Assembly: GCA_041651175.1 (NCBI GenBank) | Contig: JBAZJT010000001.1 | Coordinates: forward strand, 248,001 to 312,000 | DNA from: Elusimicrobiales bacterium | GTDB taxonomy: Bacteria; Elusimicrobiota; Elusimicrobia; Elusimicrobiales; Elusimicrobiaceae | DNA length: 64,000 bases | Direction of reading: 5' to 3' | Part shown: piece after piece, positions 1 to 7,427 of the stretch | Position numbering within the stretch: position 1 is the first letter of the stretch | How the letters are laid out: each line of letters opens with the position of its first letter | Program-made: the position numbers and the translations under genes | Notes under the pieces: model-generated | What the model was told of the DNA's origin: nothing | Databases searched by the model: none | The model's input: the letters and a program-made list of their open reading frames with translations, nothing else

Positions 1-257
1 CCTTCGCGCTGGGCCAGGCAGCCGGTTACTATAAGCCGTTTCAGCGCGCCTTTTTTTCTGAGCGCGGCGGCTTTGGCGATTTCGCGCCTGCTCTCGCACG
101 CAGCGGAGGCCAGAAATCCGCAGGTGTTTATGACGGCGGCGTCCGCTTCTGCAAGGCCGGGGCAGACGGCGTGCCCGGCAGCGGAGAGCGCGCCCATCAT
201 CTCCTCGGTGTCGGAGAGGTTTTTGGGGCAGCCCAGACTTATGAAGCAAACTCTCAT
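1..257 (-). CDS. rimO: Ribosomal protein S12 methylthiotransferase RimO (N-terminal part, runs off the window)
   Basis: RimO is a radical SAM enzyme that adds a methylthio group to an aspartate of ribosomal protein S12. Only the first 85 residues are inside the window. They carry the N-terminal UPF0004 domain with its three iron-sulfur cysteines: C10 in SLGCPKN, C46 in NTCGF and C80 in TGCLAQRE. The SLGCPKN-(L/V)-D-T-E signature separates RimO from its relative MiaB. The radical SAM core and TRAM domain lie outside. The ATG at 257 has no Shine-Dalgarno; a TATAAT box (269-264) ends exactly 6 bases before it, so the mRNA may be leaderless. It diverges from rlmB with only 22 bp between start codons. 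Confidence 0.9.
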   Translation of the reverse strand, partial: MRVCFISLGCPKNLSDTEEMMGALSAAGHAVCPGLAEADAAVINTCGFLASAACESRREIAKAAALRKKGALKRLIVTGCLAQRE

Positions 258-263
258 CAGATA

Positions 264-273
264 ATTATACAAT
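264..273. promoter_or_regulatory. Overlapping divergent -10 boxes for rimO and rlmB
   Basis: The 22 bp between the two start codons holds an AT-rich core. On the minus strand TATAAT (269-264) is followed by 6 bases and the rimO ATG. On the plus strand TACAAT (268-273) is followed by 6 bases and the rlmB ATG at 280. With the usual -12 to -7 placement, +1 would be the A of each ATG. I see no good -35 hexamer on either side. The boxes share bases, so the two promoters should compete. This is inference from spacing. Confidence 0.55.
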
Positions 274-279
274 GACGGT

Positions 280-1014
280 ATGGCTAACGCTGAATATATT
301 TACGGAATTCATCCGGTCATAGAGGTTTTAAGCTCCGGCAAGCGGCGGGTGTGGCAACTTTTTGTGGACCGCGCAAAGCGCGGCCCGCAGTTCATAACAC
401 TGGCGCGCGCCGCCGGCAGACGCGGCATAGGGCTTACCCGCGTTGACCGCAGCGAGTTGGAAAAAATGGTCCCGCGCGGCGCAAACCACCAGGGCGTCGC
501 GCTTAAAACCGAAGGCGCCGAGGTGCTGACTCTGGCCTCCGCGCTGGAGGACGAGACCGACATGAAAAACGCCGTCTGGCTGGCGCTGGACGAGATAACG
601 GATCCGCAAAATCTCGGGTCCGTGCTGCGCAGCGCGGCCTGCCTGGGCGCCTCCACCGTGGTGCTGCCCAGCCGCAGAAGCGCGGGGCTGGGCGCCACCG
701 TCAGCAGGACGGCCTGCGGCGCGCTGGAGCATGTGCGCGTGGCCGAGGCGGGCAACCTCAACCAGGCGATACGGGAGCTTAAGCAGAAAGGCTTCTGGAT
801 ATACGGCGCCGACACCGCGGGCAAACCGCTGGGGCAGGTAGGCTGGAACAAGCCGATGCTGCTGGTGATAGGCTCCGAAGGCGGGGGAATGCACGCGCTG
901 ACCGCAAAAAACTGCGACGAGCTTGTGGCGATTCCGCACAAGGGCGGGGTGGAAAGCCTCAACGCCGCCTGCGCCTGCGCGGTGATTCTCTACGATATAG
1001 CCCTGAAAAAATGA
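280..1014 (+). CDS. rlmB: 23S rRNA (guanosine-2'-O-)-methyltransferase RlmB, TrmH/SpoU family
   Basis: SPOUT-class enzyme that 2'-O-methylates a guanosine (G2251 in E. coli numbering) of 23S rRNA using S-adenosylmethionine. The 244-residue length and two-domain layout fit RlmB: an N-terminal substrate-binding domain (about 5-80) starting YGIHPVIEVL, then the knotted methyltransferase domain. All three SpoU motifs are visible: NLGSVLR (111-117), VIGSEGGGM (196-204) and PHKGGVESLNAA (219-230). TrmH is the close alternative, but the YGIHPV start favours RlmB. No Shine-Dalgarno precedes the ATG; a TACAAT box ends 6 bases upstream. The stop overlaps the start of the TerC-like gene (ATGA). Confidence 0.9.
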   Translation: MANAEYIYGIHPVIEVLSSGKRRVWQLFVDRAKRGPQFITLARAAGRRGIGLTRVDRSELEKMVPRGANHQGVALKTEGAEVLTLASALEDETDMKNAVWLALDEITDPQNLGSVLRSAACLGASTVVLPSRRSAGLGATVSRTACGALEHVRVAEAGNLNQAIRELKQKGFWIYGADTAGKPLGQVGWNKPMLLVIGSEGGGMHALTAKNCDELVAIPHKGGVESLNAACACAVILYDIALKK

Positions 1015-1838
1015 CCATGCGACGGGCCGTCCGGAATACCGCGCTTTGGGTGCTGTCCGCGCTGGCGTTCTGCGCCGGGGTGTGGTTTTTTTGCGGCACG
1101 GCGAAAGCGGCGGCCTTCCTGACGGCTTACATCATAGAGTATTCCCTTTCCATAGACAATCTGTTCGTGTTCACCGTGATATTCGCCTACTTCCGCACGT
1201 CGCCGCAGGGACAGAAGCGCGCGCTGACCTGGGGCATAGCCAGCGCGGTGGTCATGCGTTTTGCGATGATAGCCGCCGGCGTGAAGCTGCTCAACTCTTT
1301 TGAGTGGATGATATACGTGTTCGGCGCGCTGCTGCTGTATCTGGCGGTAAAAATGATGCGCGGCGAATGCGGCGAGGGCGCCCCGGAGCATAACCCCGCG
1401 CTGGTTTTCCTGAAAAAATTCCTGCCTTTTACCGGCGGCGACGGCGAGGCTTTTTTTGTGCGCGAGGGCGGGGTCTGGAAAGCCACCACGCTTTTTGCCG
1501 CACTGGTCGTCATAGAGGCCTCCGACCTGATGTTCGCGGTGGATTCCATACCGGCGGCGCTGGCGGTCTCGCGCGACACTTTCATAGTCTACAGCTCCAA
1601 CATATTCGCGGTGATGGGGCTGCGCTCGCTGTATTTTCTGCTGGCGGGAATGATAGGCATGTTCTGCTTCCTGAAATACGGCATAGCGGCGGTGCTGCTG
1701 TTTGTGGGCGTCAAGATGCTGGCCTCCGGGTTCTTTGAGATTCCGGTGGCGGCATCGCTGCTTGTGGTAGCGTCGCTGCTGGCGGTGTCCGTGGCGGCGT
1801 CAGTGCTGTCAAACAGAAACGCCATTCGCAAACAATGA
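1011..1838 (+). CDS. TerC/Alx-family integral membrane protein
   Basis: A 275-residue inner-membrane protein with about 8 hydrophobic segments. It has the two acidic signature regions of the TerC (PF03741) family, EYSLSIDNLFVF near residue 43 and IEASDLMFAVDSIPAA near residue 166, whose membrane-buried Glu/Asp are thought to bind metal ions. Members act in manganese efflux or homeostasis (Alx, MeeF/MeeY) and in tellurite-resistance loci; no tellurite gene is nearby, so metal homeostasis is the better guess. The start overlaps the rlmB stop by 4 bp (ATGA), implying translational coupling; a second in-frame ATG lies two codons downstream. The substrate cannot be read from sequence. Confidence 0.85.
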   Translation: MTMRRAVRNTALWVLSALAFCAGVWFFCGTAKAAAFLTAYIIEYSLSIDNLFVFTVIFAYFRTSPQGQKRALTWGIASAVVMRFAMIAAGVKLLNSFEWMIYVFGALLLYLAVKMMRGECGEGAPEHNPALVFLKKFLPFTGGDGEAFFVREGGVWKATTLFAALVVIEASDLMFAVDSIPAALAVSRDTFIVYSSNIFAVMGLRSLYFLLAGMIGMFCFLKYGIAAVLLFVGVKMLASGFFEIPVAASLLVVASLLAVSVAASVLSNRNAIRKQ

Positions 1839-1904
1839 CAAGCGGGGGGTTTATTTTCTATTTTATATGCGGCTGATTTGAGCCGCCGTTTTTCAGGAGA
1901 ACAT

Positions 1905-3281
1905 ATGACACCGAAAAAACAGAACATACTTCCCGCCGCCGGCAGGCTTGGCGTGCTGATTCCCGGCATGGGCGCGGTTACCAGCACGCTGATAGCGGGC
2001 GCGGAAATGCTTAAAAAAGGGATAGGACGGCCTTACGGCTCCGTCTCGCAGATGCAGAGAATCCGCCTCGGCAAACGTTACGAAAACCGCAACCCGCTTA
2101 TAAAGGATTTCGTGCCGCTTTATCCCGTTGAGAATCTGGTGTTCGGCGGCTGGGACATTTTCCCGGACAATATGCACGAGACGGCGCGCAAAGCCGGCGT
2201 CCTCTACCCCGAGCAGCTGGACGCGGTGAAAGACGAACTGTCGGCCATCTCCCCCATGCCGGCGGTGTTTGACCAGTATTATGTTAAAAACCTCAGGGCG
2301 CGGCAGGCCAAAAAAGCCAAGACAAAAATGGACCTGGCGGAGCTGCTGATACGCGACATAGAGAATTTCAACAAGGCCAACAAACTCTCGCGCAATGTGA
2401 TGATATGGATAGGCTCCACGGAAATTTACCTGGAACTTACCAAAACACACTCGAGCCTGGCCAATTTTGAGAAAGGGCTCAAAACCAATTCCCGCGATAT
2501 TTCCCCGGCGATGATATACGCCTACGCCGCGCTGCGGCTGGGAATACCGTTTGCCAACGGCGCGCCCAACCTGTGCGTTGACATGCCCGCGCTCTGGGAG
2601 CTGGCCGACAAGACAGGCGCGCCCATCTCCGGCAAGGATTTCAAGACGGGCCAGACGCTGATGAAGACCATAATCTCTCCCGGCCTCAAGGCCCGGATGC
2701 TGGGGCTGGCGGGCTGGTATTCCACCAACATACTGGGCAACCGCGACGGCGAAGTCCTCAACAACCCGGATTCCTTCCGCACCAAGGAAAAGAGCAAGAT
2801 GTCCGTGCTGGACACCATTCTGGAGCCGGAACTGTATCCCGAACTCTACGGCGATTACTGCCACAAGGTCCGCATAGACTATTACCCGCCGCGCGGCGAC
2901 GCCAAGGAAGGCTGGGACAATATAGACATTTTCGGCTGGATGGGCCTGCCGATGCAGATTAAAATCAATTTCCTGTGCCGGGATTCCATACTGGCCGCGC
3001 CTGTCGCGCTGGATTTGATTTTATTCTCGGACCTGGCCAAGCGCGCGGGGCTGAAAGGTTTGCAGGAATGGCTGTCTTTCTTCTACAAATCGCCGATGTG
3101 CCGCCCTGACCTCAAGCCGGAGCATGACCTGTTCATCCAGCACATGAAATTCAAAAACACGCTGCGCATTCTGGCGGGCGAGGAAGTCATAGACCATTCC
3201 GGCCTGGATTATTACGAGCCGAAGAAAGGGCTTGCCTCCCCCGCTCCGGCCCCCAAGCCCTACCGCCCGCGCAGGCCGTAG
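1905..3281 (+). CDS. ino1: Inositol-3-phosphate synthase
   Basis: Converts D-glucose 6-phosphate to 1D-myo-inositol 3-phosphate using tightly bound NAD, the first step towards inositol lipids and solutes. The 458-residue protein opens with a GRLGVLIPGMGAV nucleotide-binding loop and contains GNRDGEVLNNPDSFRTKEKSK-like sequence in its second half, matching the conserved GNNDG...FRSKEISK active-site block of the family, with the MPMQIKI-type segment further on. The ATG at 1905 is chosen because AGGAGA (1895-1900) sits just upstream; an in-frame TTG at 1878 would precede it. Inositol synthesis is uncommon in Gram-negative bacteria. No phosphatidylinositol synthase is in the window, so the end product is open. 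Confidence 0.88.
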   Translation: MTPKKQNILPAAGRLGVLIPGMGAVTSTLIAGAEMLKKGIGRPYGSVSQMQRIRLGKRYENRNPLIKDFVPLYPVENLVFGGWDIFPDNMHETARKAGVLYPEQLDAVKDELSAISPMPAVFDQYYVKNLRARQAKKAKTKMDLAELLIRDIENFNKANKLSRNVMIWIGSTEIYLELTKTHSSLANFEKGLKTNSRDISPAMIYAYAALRLGIPFANGAPNLCVDMPALWELADKTGAPISGKDFKTGQTLMKTIISPGLKARMLGLAGWYSTNILGNRDGEVLNNPDSFRTKEKSKMSVLDTILEPELYPELYGDYCHKVRIDYYPPRGDAKEGWDNIDIFGWMGLPMQIKINFLCRDSILAAPVALDLILFSDLAKRAGLKGLQEWLSFFYKSPMCRPDLKPEHDLFIQHMKFKNTLRILAGEEVIDHSGLDYYEPKKGLASPAPAPKPYRPRRP

Positions 3282-3349
3282 CCGCAATTTGCGGACCGCG
3301 CCTCCGGCTTTGCCGCGGACGGCGCGGGTTTGTCCGGTAAAACCCAGAA

Positions 3350-4099
3350 ATGTTTTCTCTTAAGATAACGCTGGTGCGTCCGCGGAATCCGAATAATATC
3401 GGCGCGGTGGCGCGCGCGATGGCCAATTTCGGCTTTGACCGCCTTGCCGTTGTTGACCCGTATCCGCCGGTCTGGCGGGAGACGCGGGCCGCGCCGGGGG
3501 CGGAGGATGTTGTGCTTAACGCCGGGGTTTTCCCGAATCTGGCGGAGGCCGTGGCGGACTGCCATCTCGTGCTGGGAACCACGTGCGGCAAAAACCGCGC
3601 GCCGGACAGGGAAGCGGTGCCGCTGCCGGACATCGGTAAATTCCTGAAAAAGCGCGCGGGAAAAAACTCTTTCAATCTGACCCTGGTTTTCGGCCCTGAA
3701 AAAACGGGGCTTTCAAACGCCCACCTGGAATTGTGCCATGCGCTGCTGGCTGTTCCAACTTCGGCGCGCGCGCCGTCCATGAATCTGGCGCAGGCGGCGG
3801 CGGTATGCTGCTACGAGCTTTCAAAGCTGGCGGATTTTTCCGCCGCGCCGCTGAAAAAGGCGGACTCCGCCCTGCCGGAATCCGGCGAGATAGAAGCCGC
3901 CGCCCGCGCGCTGGGTGACGCATTGCGCGAAAGCGGAATTAAAGACGGCAAAACGCCCGCCATGCGGCTGGCAAGGCTGCGCGGGCTGCTGCTGAAACTG
4001 CCGCTTTCCCGGCGGGATTTGTTTTACATCAGGGCGCTGTCCGCCCTGCCGGACAGAAACAGATTGCTCCCAAATAAAATTTATGATGGCGCGGGGTGA
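3350..4099 (+). CDS. SpoU/TrmJ-family RNA 2'-O-methyltransferase
   Basis: SPOUT methyltransferase of 249 residues resembling TrmJ, which 2'-O-methylates position 32 of tRNAs. Motif 1 is NPNNIGAVARA (13-23), the TrmJ-like variant of the SpoU N-x-G motif; motif 2 is LVFGPEKTGLSN, and motif 3 is APSMNLAQAAAVCCYEL. The C-terminal third is a short helical extension as in TrmJ. The ATG has no obvious Shine-Dalgarno. The neighbouring rlmB is also a SPOUT enzyme but the two are not in one operon. The exact target RNA is inferred from the family only. Confidence 0.82.
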   Translation: MFSLKITLVRPRNPNNIGAVARAMANFGFDRLAVVDPYPPVWRETRAAPGAEDVVLNAGVFPNLAEAVADCHLVLGTTCGKNRAPDREAVPLPDIGKFLKKRAGKNSFNLTLVFGPEKTGLSNAHLELCHALLAVPTSARAPSMNLAQAAAVCCYELSKLADFSAAPLKKADSALPESGEIEAAARALGDALRESGIKDGKTPAMRLARLRGLLLKLPLSRRDLFYIRALSALPDRNRLLPNKIYDGAG

Positions 4100-4113
4100 A
4101 AGCCGGGATTTAC

Positions 4114-4141
4114 TTGACAAATCGCGCTTGCGCGGTATACT
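4114..4141 (+). promoter_or_regulatory. Near-consensus sigma-70 promoter for the TPR-RcpC gene
   Basis: TTGACA at 4114-4119 and TATACT at 4136-4141 are separated by 16 bp. The promoter overlaps the 3' end of the preceding methyltransferase's leader-distal region by only 15 bp past its stop. It points at the gene starting at 4203, leaving a leader of about 55 nt with AGGAG at 4192-4196. Confidence 0.75.
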
Positions 4142-4202
4142 TGATTGTGTCGCAGCCGTGCGACAGGTTGCCGGAAAAAGACAAATTGCCAAAGGAGACG
4201 CC

Positions 4203-4919
4203 ATGAACAAATTGCTGATTCCGCTTGCCGTGATTGTGTTTGCCGCCGTTTCCGCGCCGGCCAATGATACTGCGCAGCAACCCGCCGCCCAAACAGCTCA
4301 GGGCGCGCAGCCGGACGAGAACAAAAAAGCCGCCATGGAGCATTTCCAGGCGGGCTTGAAGTATTACCAGAATGCCGAATACGAAAAGGCCCGCAACGAG
4401 TGGATGCTTGCCATGCAGCTGGATTTGAACAACGCCGACGCTTCCGCCGGGCTGCAGCATCTGGGCAAAATTCCGGCCAGCCGCCCCGGCGCAGGAAAAC
4501 CGCAGGCGGCGAAAAAGAAAGCTGTCCTGGCAAAGGATATTTCCGCCGGCATATGCAGACACGCGCCCGGCCTTTTATATTCCGCGTTGAAACCCGGCTT
4601 GCGCGCCGTGCCGCTTTCCCTGCCGGAGAAGCAATTGCGGCTTTTCGCGGCGGGCGACATGGTGGATGCGCTTGTGACTCTCAAACCGGACGATGCGCGC
4701 GGGACCGTAACGCTCTCCATGCTTCAGAATGTGCCGGTGCTGTGCGTTGACAGGAAAGGCGAGCAGCTTGTGCTGGGGCTTAGCCAGGCGGAGGCGCAGT
4801 ATGCCGTGCTGGCGCAGCATGAGGGGGATGTGAAGGTAATTCTCCGCGCGCCCGGAGACGAGGAGGCGCATCCCCTGGAAGCGGCCAGCTTCAGGAAACT
4901 GTTCGCGCCGGAAAAATAG
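4203..4919 (+). CDS. Exported TPR protein with RcpC/CpaB-like domain
   Basis: A 238-residue protein with a Sec signal peptide (about 1-19, MNKLLIPLAVIVFAAV...) and an Ala/Gln-rich linker. One or two tetratricopeptide-like helical pairs follow (about 42-80, HFQAGLKYYQNAEYEKARNEW). The C-terminal domain (about 135-230) resembles the RcpC/CpaB domain of Flp pilus assembly proteins: VTLKPDDARGTVTLSMLQNVPVL then LVLGLSQAEAQYAVLAQHEGDVKVILR. Start ATG at 4203 has AGGAG 6 bases upstream. CpaB normally stabilises the Flp secretin in the periplasm, but no tad/flp genes are in the window. The role is therefore unknown; a periplasmic scaffold is a reasonable guess. Confidence 0.7.
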   Translation: MNKLLIPLAVIVFAAVSAPANDTAQQPAAQTAQGAQPDENKKAAMEHFQAGLKYYQNAEYEKARNEWMLAMQLDLNNADASAGLQHLGKIPASRPGAGKPQAAKKKAVLAKDISAGICRHAPGLLYSALKPGLRAVPLSLPEKQLRLFAAGDMVDALVTLKPDDARGTVTLSMLQNVPVLCVDRKGEQLVLGLSQAEAQYAVLAQHEGDVKVILRAPGDEEAHPLEAASFRKLFAPEK

Positions 4920-4933
4920 ACTGCCGTTTTGCC

Positions 4934-4964
4934 GCGCGGGCGGGTTTGGCAAACCCGCCCGCGC
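4934..4964 (+). terminator. Hairpin after the TPR-RcpC gene
   Basis: Perfect 14-bp inverted repeat (arms 4934-4947 and 4951-4964) with a 3-nt GGC loop, 14 bases after the stop codon. Only a short TTT follows, so it is a strong hairpin with a weak U-tract. Confidence 0.6.
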
Positions 4965-4988
4965 CGTTTCACCGGAGAATTACTCGTT

Positions 4989-5876
4989 ATGATTTTTCTA
5001 AGATACGCCGGGCTGGTTTACTGCGCGGCGATATGGGGCTCCACCTTTTTTGCGGTGAAGGACGCCCTGTCGTCAATAAGCCCCGCCGCGCTGGTGGCCT
5101 ACCGCTTTCTGATTTGCGCCGCGCTGATGTTTCCGTTTGCGCTGCGCGGCGGCGGGCTGCGCCGCCATATCAGGGAAAGCGCCATTCTGTCTTTTTATCT
5201 GGCGCTTTTGTACGTCAGCCAGACATGGGGGCTCAAATACACCGCCGCGGCCACCTCCGGGTTTGTAACGGGGATGTTTGTATTTTTCACGCCGCTTATC
5301 CTGTTCCTGTTTTTCGGGCGCAGGATAGAGCGCAGGCAGTGGGCCGCCTCGCTGCTGGCGGTGGCGGGGCTGTGGCTGCTTACCGGCGGGATTTCCGGCT
5401 TCAACAGGGGCGACGCGGTAACAATCCTGGCCGCGGTCTGCTATGCCGCGCATGTCATCTTAACCGGAGAATACATGCGCGAAAACCCGGATATGCCCGC
5501 GCTTATTTTCCATCAGTTCTGGATGACCGGGCTGGCCTGCCTGGCATTCTCGCTGCTTTGCGGCGAGAGCATGGCGATTGCCTCGCCCAAAGGCTGGGGC
5601 TGGCTGATATTTCTGGCGCTGTTTCCGACGTTGTCGGCTTTTTACGTGCAGTTCTGGGCGCAGAAGACGGTTCCGGCGGACAGAAGCTCGCTTATATTCT
5701 CGCTGGAGCCGGTGTTTGCCGCGCTGTTTGCGTGGACCGTGGGCGGCGAGCAGTCTTCCGCCGTCAAAATCGCGGGCGGCGCGCTTATATTTTCCGGCAT
5801 CATCATAGTGGAATGGCCGGCGCGCGGCAAATCAGCGCATGATATGGATTTGTCCGACGGGCGGCTGGGGAATTAG
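4989..5876 (+). CDS. DMT-superfamily (EamA) transporter
   Basis: A 295-residue inner-membrane protein with about 10 transmembrane helices arranged as two EamA repeats, typical of the drug/metabolite transporter superfamily (exporters of amino acids, nucleosides and similar small molecules). The first repeat has the signature AAIWGSTFFAVKDAL near the N terminus and the second ends with LEPVFAALFAWTVGGE. The ATG at 4989 is preferred over an upstream in-frame start because the hydrophobic sequence begins here and GGAGA lies at 4974-4978. The 3' end runs 45 bp into the convergent DUF350 gene. The substrate is not predictable. Confidence 0.85.
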   Translation: MIFLRYAGLVYCAAIWGSTFFAVKDALSSISPAALVAYRFLICAALMFPFALRGGGLRRHIRESAILSFYLALLYVSQTWGLKYTAAATSGFVTGMFVFFTPLILFLFFGRRIERRQWAASLLAVAGLWLLTGGISGFNRGDAVTILAAVCYAAHVILTGEYMRENPDMPALIFHQFWMTGLACLAFSLLCGESMAIASPKGWGWLIFLALFPTLSAFYVQFWAQKTVPADRSSLIFSLEPVFAALFAWTVGGEQSSAVKIAGGALIFSGIIIVEWPARGKSAHDMDLSDGRLGN

Positions 5877-6383
5877 CGCCTTGGTCAGCGCGCTGACCCC
5901 CTCGGCCACATACAGCCCCGCCACCAGCACCACTGCCGCCAGCAGAATGCCGACGGCGACATTGCCGCGCTGAAGCTCGGCCCCCGGCCTGAAATCGGGC
6001 CTGTGCCAGCGCGATACCCGCCCGAAAAGCCGCAGCGTGAACGAAATCGTAAATACCGCTATGGCCAGCGCCAGCGCCATATGCCCCAGCATCAGCAGCC
6101 CGGATTTCCAGACGGGAAAAGCAGTTTCCGGCTGGGAGTAAAGCTGAAGCCTGAACAGGCTCACCACCGAGGAAAGCCCCCGCTCCAGCATCATGGAGGC
6201 CGAAACCAGTATGGCCGCCATAAGTATCCCCACTGCGGTATTGCCGCGTTTTATCTCCTCTTCCATGTCAAAGTCCGGGTTTGCGCGCACGAATACGCGG
6301 TATGTTATGTAGATAACCAGCCCGCTTGCCGCCGCCATCAGCAGCAGCTCAAACAGACTCACTGCGAGTTTCATTATGAACAT
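5832..6383 (-). CDS. DUF350-family membrane protein with two repeats
   Basis: A 183-residue membrane protein made of two tandem DUF350 (PF03994) units. Each has a cytoplasmic-looking stretch with a conserved (I/L)-(K/Q)-R-G-N-x-A-V-G-I motif (EEIKRGNTAVGILMA near 45; ELQRGNVAVGILLA near 138) followed by a helix pair. DUF350 proteins have no settled biochemical function; family members occur near ATP-grasp and stress genes. The ATG at 6383 follows a GAGGAGAGG stretch. It lies 12 bp downstream of the transglutaminase-like gene and is probably the last gene of the radical SAM operon. It overlaps the end of the EamA transporter gene by 45 bp on the opposite strand. Confidence 0.78.
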   Translation of the reverse strand: MFIMKLAVSLFELLLMAAASGLVIYITYRVFVRANPDFDMEEEIKRGNTAVGILMAAILVSASMMLERGLSSVVSLFRLQLYSQPETAFPVWKSGLLMLGHMALALAIAVFTISFTLRLFGRVSRWHRPDFRPGAELQRGNVAVGILLAAVVLVAGLYVAEGVSALTKALIPQPPVGQIHIMR

Positions 6384-6395
6384 ATCGTCCTCTCC

Positions 6396-7427
6396 TCAAT
6401 TAAGCGGTTCCAACCGGTAGTCTCCGCCGGCCTGCAGCAGGGCGGAGGCGCGCTCTCCGGCCACGCCGGGCGGCGCCCAGGCCGGCCCCGCCGGCTCCAT
6501 GAGCACATACCGTCCGCCGCCGTATTCCACGAACAGATCGCCCTTTCCCGGCGGCAGCGCCGCGCCCATCAGGTAATGCTCCGGCACGCTCACGCCCAGC
6601 AGCTTCATGCCGTCCCAGTTTGACAGTATGGCCGCCAGAAGCGCGGTTTTGGTGTCGCAATCGCCCTTGCCGACGGCCAGGGCCTCAAGCGGCGGCCAGA
6701 CGCCTCCGGTATGGCGGTTTTCGCCGTCAATGTCCGGCGGAGTCTCGTAATTCAGGGCCGTTTGCACAAAAGCCAGCGCCGCGGACAAAAGCTCTTCCGA
6801 GCCGTAGCCCAGTTTGGCCGCCGAAGAATTCAGCGACACCGCCACCCCGTTTAGCGCCTTGGAATTGCGCTTTGCTATTTGCGGGATGTCCGCCTCAATC
6901 ACATCCGCCTTGCGGAACACAAAGCCGCGCCGGATGATAAAATTCTTCCGCTGCGCCGCAAAATCGCGCTCCACATTTTTGACCAGCGCGTTGTACTGCG
7001 CCTGGCTCATGTGTTTTGCCAGGGCCTGGCTGTAGGCGCTTTTGTAGGCGGCGCGGCGGCGGCGGTCTATGTCGTCCAGCTCGGCGTCGGTATAGCCGTA
7101 GTCGCTTTTATAGCGGGCAAGCTCTTCCCTGGGTATGGAAAAAGAAACGCCCAGCTCGTCGCCGGTGAAGTTGCGGAAATTGTATTGCGCGCTGATGACG
7201 CCGTCTTTTTCGCTTATCCGCCCGGAGGCGCCGTCCGGCGGCGCGGCGGGAGCGCGCGCGGCTTCGGCGAGAATCTCTTTCGCGCTGCGGAAGCCGCGCT
7301 TGAAGCCGGTCTGCCCGCGGAATATGGTCCCGCTCCTGTCCTGCGGCGGCATGACGGCGGACCATTGCCCGCACAGCACGGCGCAGATTATCATCCACGC
7401 CGCGGCGAAAATGAACCAGAAGCTCAT
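6396..7427 (-). CDS. Transglutaminase-like cysteine protein, membrane-anchored or secreted
   Basis: A 343-residue protein with an N-terminal signal anchor (about 2-22) and a C-terminal transglutaminase-like domain (about 200-330). The nucleophile is C257 in GKGDCDTKTALLAAIL, and the candidate catalytic His is H284 in VPEHYLMGA. A charged middle region (about 100-180, rich in Arg, Lys, Tyr) may be a coiled coil. Bacterial transglutaminase-like proteins are usually cysteine proteases or peptidoglycan/peptide-modifying enzymes. The ATG at 7427 overlaps the radical SAM stop by 4 bp; a longer frame upstream is a shadow of that gene. Substrate unknown. Confidence 0.75.
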   Translation of the reverse strand: MSFWFIFAAAWMIICAVLCGQWSAVMPPQDRSGTIFRGQTGFKRGFRSAKEILAEAARAPAAPPDGASGRISEKDGVISAQYNFRNFTGDELGVSFSIPREELARYKSDYGYTDAELDDIDRRRRAAYKSAYSQALAKHMSQAQYNALVKNVERDFAAQRKNFIIRRGFVFRKADVIEADIPQIAKRNSKALNGVAVSLNSSAAKLGYGSEELLSAALAFVQTALNYETPPDIDGENRHTGGVWPPLEALAVGKGDCDTKTALLAAILSNWDGMKLLGVSVPEHYLMGAALPPGKGDLFVEYGGGRYVLMEPAGPAWAPPGVAGERASALLQAGGDYRLEPLN

